From 2-01-FULL-41-26 sp964587505 (lineage in GTDB: Bacteria; Patescibacteriota; Minisyncoccia; 2-02-FULL-40-12; GWA2-44-9): DNA of 11,323 nt. Under the pieces are notes generated by a model. That model did no database searches and was not told where the DNA came from. It worked only from the letters and a program-made list of their open reading frames with translations. Shown one piece after another: positions 8,837-11,323 of the stretch (its first letter is position 1; each line of letters begins with the position of its first letter). The stretch is taken from the NCBI GenBank assembly GCA_964587505.1, contig CAZPLD010000022.1, positions 1 to 11,323 of the forward strand, in the 5' to 3' direction. The position numbers and the translations under genes are program-made.

Positions 8837-10408
8837 ATGAATTACGGTGTAAAAATAATAGTATTAATTCTGTTGGCAGCAACCTTTCTGCTGCCGTTTT
8901 TCAGCGCCCAAAATTTCAGTCCGGCAAGCGACGAAATAACTCATCTCCCGAGCGGCTACTCTTATTGGAAGACGGGACAAATTACTTTAAATCCCCAGCA
9001 TCCGCCTTTTGTGAAATTAATTGCTTCTCTTCCGCTGCTGTTTATGGATTTAAAGTTTGACGTTCAGGACCCCGATCTATCTGGTCCTTTTAAAAATGAG
9101 TGGATATTCGGCAAAAAGTTTTTGATTTCCAACGATGCGGATAGGTTGCTGTTTTGGGGAAGATTGCCGGTCATGCTCTTATCTGTTTTGTTGGGACTTT
9201 ACATTTATCGATGGGCTTCGGAGATGTTTAATCCTAAAGCCGGCTTGTTGTCCTTGTTTCTTTACGCCTTTATGCCGAATATTATTGCCCATGCACAATT
9301 TGTAACTACTGATCTGGCTTTGGCTTCTTTCTCGTTTACCGGTTTTTATTATTTGTGGAAATTTTTTAAAACCAATCTTAATAAGCATCTGATTTATTCG
9401 GGGCTGTTTCTTGGTTTAGCGTTAAGCTCTAAATTTTCGGCTGTTTTGTTTTTGCCGGTAGTTTTGTTTTTAATTTTTGTTTATGTCAAGTCGGGACGAA
9501 GCGACTTTAATTTAGTGATAACCAGATTTGTCAAAATATCGGCCATAATGATCATTCCCGCTTTTCTGGTTGTGTATTTTTCTTACCTTATGCCGGCAGA
9601 TTCAGGATTTTATTTAAGAGGCCTGAACACGGTCTACGCGGATTCAAATAGTTATTACAGTTTCTATTTGAACGGCCAGTTCTCTCCAGACGGCTGGTGG
9701 TATTACTTTTTGGAAGCGTTTTTGATAAAGACCCCCATTCCCGCATTGACTGTTTTTATAATCGCATTAGTTTTCTTTAGGAAACTTAATATCAATAACC
9801 GAGATAAACTATTTATATTTATGCCCATGGTTTTTTTCTCGATCACCACAAGCTTAAAAGCTCACAATCTCGGTGTTCGTTATTTGTTGCCGGCTTTTCC
9901 GTTTTTGATTCTTTACGCGGGGGGATTGACACAAATAATCAAAATAAAATGGGACAGAATGAAATCCTCGGCCATTTCTTTTGTTGTTATTATTTTAGGG
10001 CTATGGTATGTTTTTTCCGCTGTGAATATTTACCCTGATTATTTGGCTTATTTTAATGAACTTGTCGGCGGACCGGCGAACGGGTATAAGTACCTGGACG
10101 ACTCAAATTTAGAGTGGAAGCATGATTTAAAGCGTCTTGCGGAATATCAAAAAAAATATCCCGACATGAAGGTGGTGAATTCGGATTTTAATATATATTT
10201 TGACCCAAAATATTATGGGATTAAAAATATTATACCTTCGACAGAAAAATCGGTTTTAAATCCGTCCGGAAAGTATGCCGTGAATGTTTATTTTTTGGTA
10301 AGATTAAAAGAACTAAGCCAACGGCTTAATGACAAAAAAATTGATTGGTTGTCTTTATACCGGCCGGTTGATAGAATAGGGTATTCATTTTTTATTTATG
10401 AATTTTAA
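8837..10408 (+). CDS. PMT/GT39-like membrane glycosyltransferase
   Basis: The 523-residue protein starts 5 nt after the preceding stop and is clearly in the same operon. It is a polytopic GT-C enzyme of the protein-mannosyltransferase / ArnT-like group (PMT family), which moves a sugar from a polyprenyl-phosphate carrier to an acceptor on the outer face of the membrane. The first helix is followed by SDEITHLPSGY with the acidic pair D32-E33, the PMT DE motif. LNPQHPP (51-57) follows, then about ten helices with TTDLALASFSF, LALSSKFSA, SPDGWWYYF (283-291), IKTPIPAL and NLGVRYLLPAFPF. The C-terminal region has YPDYLAYFNELVGG and YLDDSNLEWKHDL before a short soluble tail. Unlike its neighbours it lacks TPRs, and it is near the usual length for this group. 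No Shine-Dalgarno sequence is seen; translation is probably coupled. Whether the acceptor is protein or lipid cannot be read from the sequence. Confidence 0.88.
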   Translation: MNYGVKIIVLILLAATFLLPFFSAQNFSPASDEITHLPSGYSYWKTGQITLNPQHPPFVKLIASLPLLFMDLKFDVQDPDLSGPFKNEWIFGKKFLISNDADRLLFWGRLPVMLLSVLLGLYIYRWASEMFNPKAGLLSLFLYAFMPNIIAHAQFVTTDLALASFSFTGFYYLWKFFKTNLNKHLIYSGLFLGLALSSKFSAVLFLPVVLFLIFVYVKSGRSDFNLVITRFVKISAIMIIPAFLVVYFSYLMPADSGFYLRGLNTVYADSNSYYSFYLNGQFSPDGWWYYFLEAFLIKTPIPALTVFIIALVFFRKLNINNRDKLFIFMPMVFFSITTSLKAHNLGVRYLLPAFPFLILYAGGLTQIIKIKWDRMKSSAISFVVIILGLWYVFSAVNIYPDYLAYFNELVGGPANGYKYLDDSNLEWKHDLKRLAEYQKKYPDMKVVNSDFNIYFDPKYYGIKNIIPSTEKSVLNPSGKYAVNVYFLVRLKELSQRLNDKKIDWLSLYRPVDRIGYSFFIYEF

Positions 10409-11323
10409 ATTTTTAACTCCAGGTTTTAAATTCAAGGTAGTTCTTGCGGTAATTTTGGCCTTTTTAGCATACTTGTTTTTTACTGATTTTGGTTTAGTTA
10501 AAAAAATGATTGGTTATAATGTTCCGACCCCTGAGAAACCCGTAGTATCTTCAACCAGTGACCCGTCGCTTTCATATCTTAAGCTTCCAGAAGGATTTAA
10601 GATAAATATTTTTGCAAAAGACCTAAAAGATCCTAGAGTGATTGCTTTTGATTCAGAAGGAAGAATACTTGTGAGTGAAACGGAAAAGGGAGATGTTGTT
10701 TTGCTTGAAGATAAAGATAAAAATGGTATTGCCGAGGCCAAAAGAATAATACTAAGTGGATTAAACAAACCTCATGGTTTAGCATTTTACAATTCTGGAA
10801 ATACTACGTATTTGTATGTTGCAGAAACACAGCAAGTGGCCCGTTATGTGTATGATGTTAAAACTGGAGCTATGATATCTGCCAAAGGACAGAATATCAC
10901 CAAACTTCCGGCTGACGGCAGACATTTTACGAGAACAATATCTTTCGGGCCTAATTTTAGAGAAACCCCCTTACTGCCGGGGAAAAGAGGGAAGGACACT
11001 CTTGCTGAAACAAAGTTATACATAAGCGTCGGTTCGTCCTGCGATGTTTGCGTTGAAGAGACCACCTGGAAGAGGGCGGCCATATTGGAATCCGATCCGG
11101 AAGGAACATTTACTGCCGAATTTGCCGGAGGATTGAGAAATTCGGTGTTCTTTACTTTTCACCCCAAAACAAAAGAAATTTGGGCAACGGAAATGGGACG
11201 CGACAATTTAGGGGACAATCTGCCTCCGGATGAAATAAATATTATTAAAGTTGCCGGTTCGGAAGACAAATTCGGCGCCAAAAGATACGGCTGGCCTTTC
11301 TGTTACGGCAATCAAACGAGAGA
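10398..11323 (+). CDS. Membrane-anchored glucose/sorbosone dehydrogenase-like beta-propeller, 3'-truncated
   Basis: The frame opens at ATG 10398, overlapping the previous stop by 11 nt, and runs off the right edge (308 codons visible). A basic start and one helix (about residues 14-28) form an anchor. A linker leads to a domain beginning LPEGFKINIFAKDLKDPRVIAF, the opening of the PQQ-dependent glucose/L-sorbosone dehydrogenase superfamily (six-bladed propeller). Family signs include DKDKNGIAEA (105-114), KPHGLAF (124-130), GRHFTRTISFGP (174-185; H176 placed like the active-site His), LYISVGSSCDVC (C215 and C218), LRNSVFFTFHP, ATEMGRDNLGD and YGWPFCYG. Known members oxidise sugars or aldoses outside the membrane with PQQ. 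Such propellers are also found in organisms that make no PQQ, so cofactor and substrate are open. Overlap with the glycosyltransferase gene suggests co-expression. Confidence 0.85.
   Translation, partial: MNFKFLTPGFKFKVVLAVILAFLAYLFFTDFGLVKKMIGYNVPTPEKPVVSSTSDPSLSYLKLPEGFKINIFAKDLKDPRVIAFDSEGRILVSETEKGDVVLLEDKDKNGIAEAKRIILSGLNKPHGLAFYNSGNTTYLYVAETQQVARYVYDVKTGAMISAKGQNITKLPADGRHFTRTISFGPNFRETPLLPGKRGKDTLAETKLYISVGSSCDVCVEETTWKRAAILESDPEGTFTAEFAGGLRNSVFFTFHPKTKEIWATEMGRDNLGDNLPPDEINIIKVAGSEDKFGAKRYGWPFCYGNQTR

Noticed and set aside
10514..11083. Two reverse-strand open frames (10514-10768 and 10844-11083)
   Set aside because: They lie within the dehydrogenase-like reading frame, which is open from 10398 to the edge and carries many family motifs.

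Overview
The window looks like a piece of a small-genome bacterium of the Patescibacteria/CPR type, most likely Parcubacteria-like. That placement is inferred from protein style: a beta-rich S-layer-type protein, small anchored proteins with Pro/Ser/Thr linkers, and TPR-fused GT-C membrane proteins. Other signs fit: almost no usable Shine-Dalgarno sites, leaderless-looking starts and dispersed palindromes. All genes are on the + strand and all seven visible stop codons are TAA. No in-frame TGA was seen, which argues against a UGA=Gly code. No rRNA, tRNA, CRISPR array or transposase was seen.

Layout. Bases 1-1121 hold the 3' end of a large, beta-rich surface protein, closed by a strong intrinsic terminator (1177-1209). 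Two exported or anchored proteins follow (1274-2473 and 2562-3182). Each has an N-terminal hydrophobic segment and a Pro/Ser/Thr-rich linker, and each appears to start with a leaderless mRNA. Bases 3127-10408 are a tight run of four polytopic membrane proteins of the GT-C glycosyltransferase type: a TPR-tailed protein of unassigned family (3127-5157), two tandem TMTC-like proteins of identical length (5150-6958 and 7023-8831) and a PMT/GT39-like protein (8837-10408). The window ends inside a membrane-anchored glucose/sorbosone-dehydrogenase-like beta-propeller (10398 to the edge).

How they may work together (inference). GT-C enzymes use lipid-linked sugars on the outer face of the membrane. 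Four of them next to secreted proteins with Ser/Thr-rich linkers suggest an O-glycosylation locus for surface proteins.

Most unusual points. (1) Each of the three larger intergenic gaps carries an inverted repeat whose 3' arm fills a 17-bp promoter spacer, with the -10 box just beyond it. One of these folds on paper into a complete three-way junction. (2) The first TMTC-like gene contains three heptanucleotide tracts. They lie where its paralogue is shorter, and gain or loss of one unit in the last tract would truncate the protein just before its TPR domain, so this could be a phase-variable glycosyltransferase.
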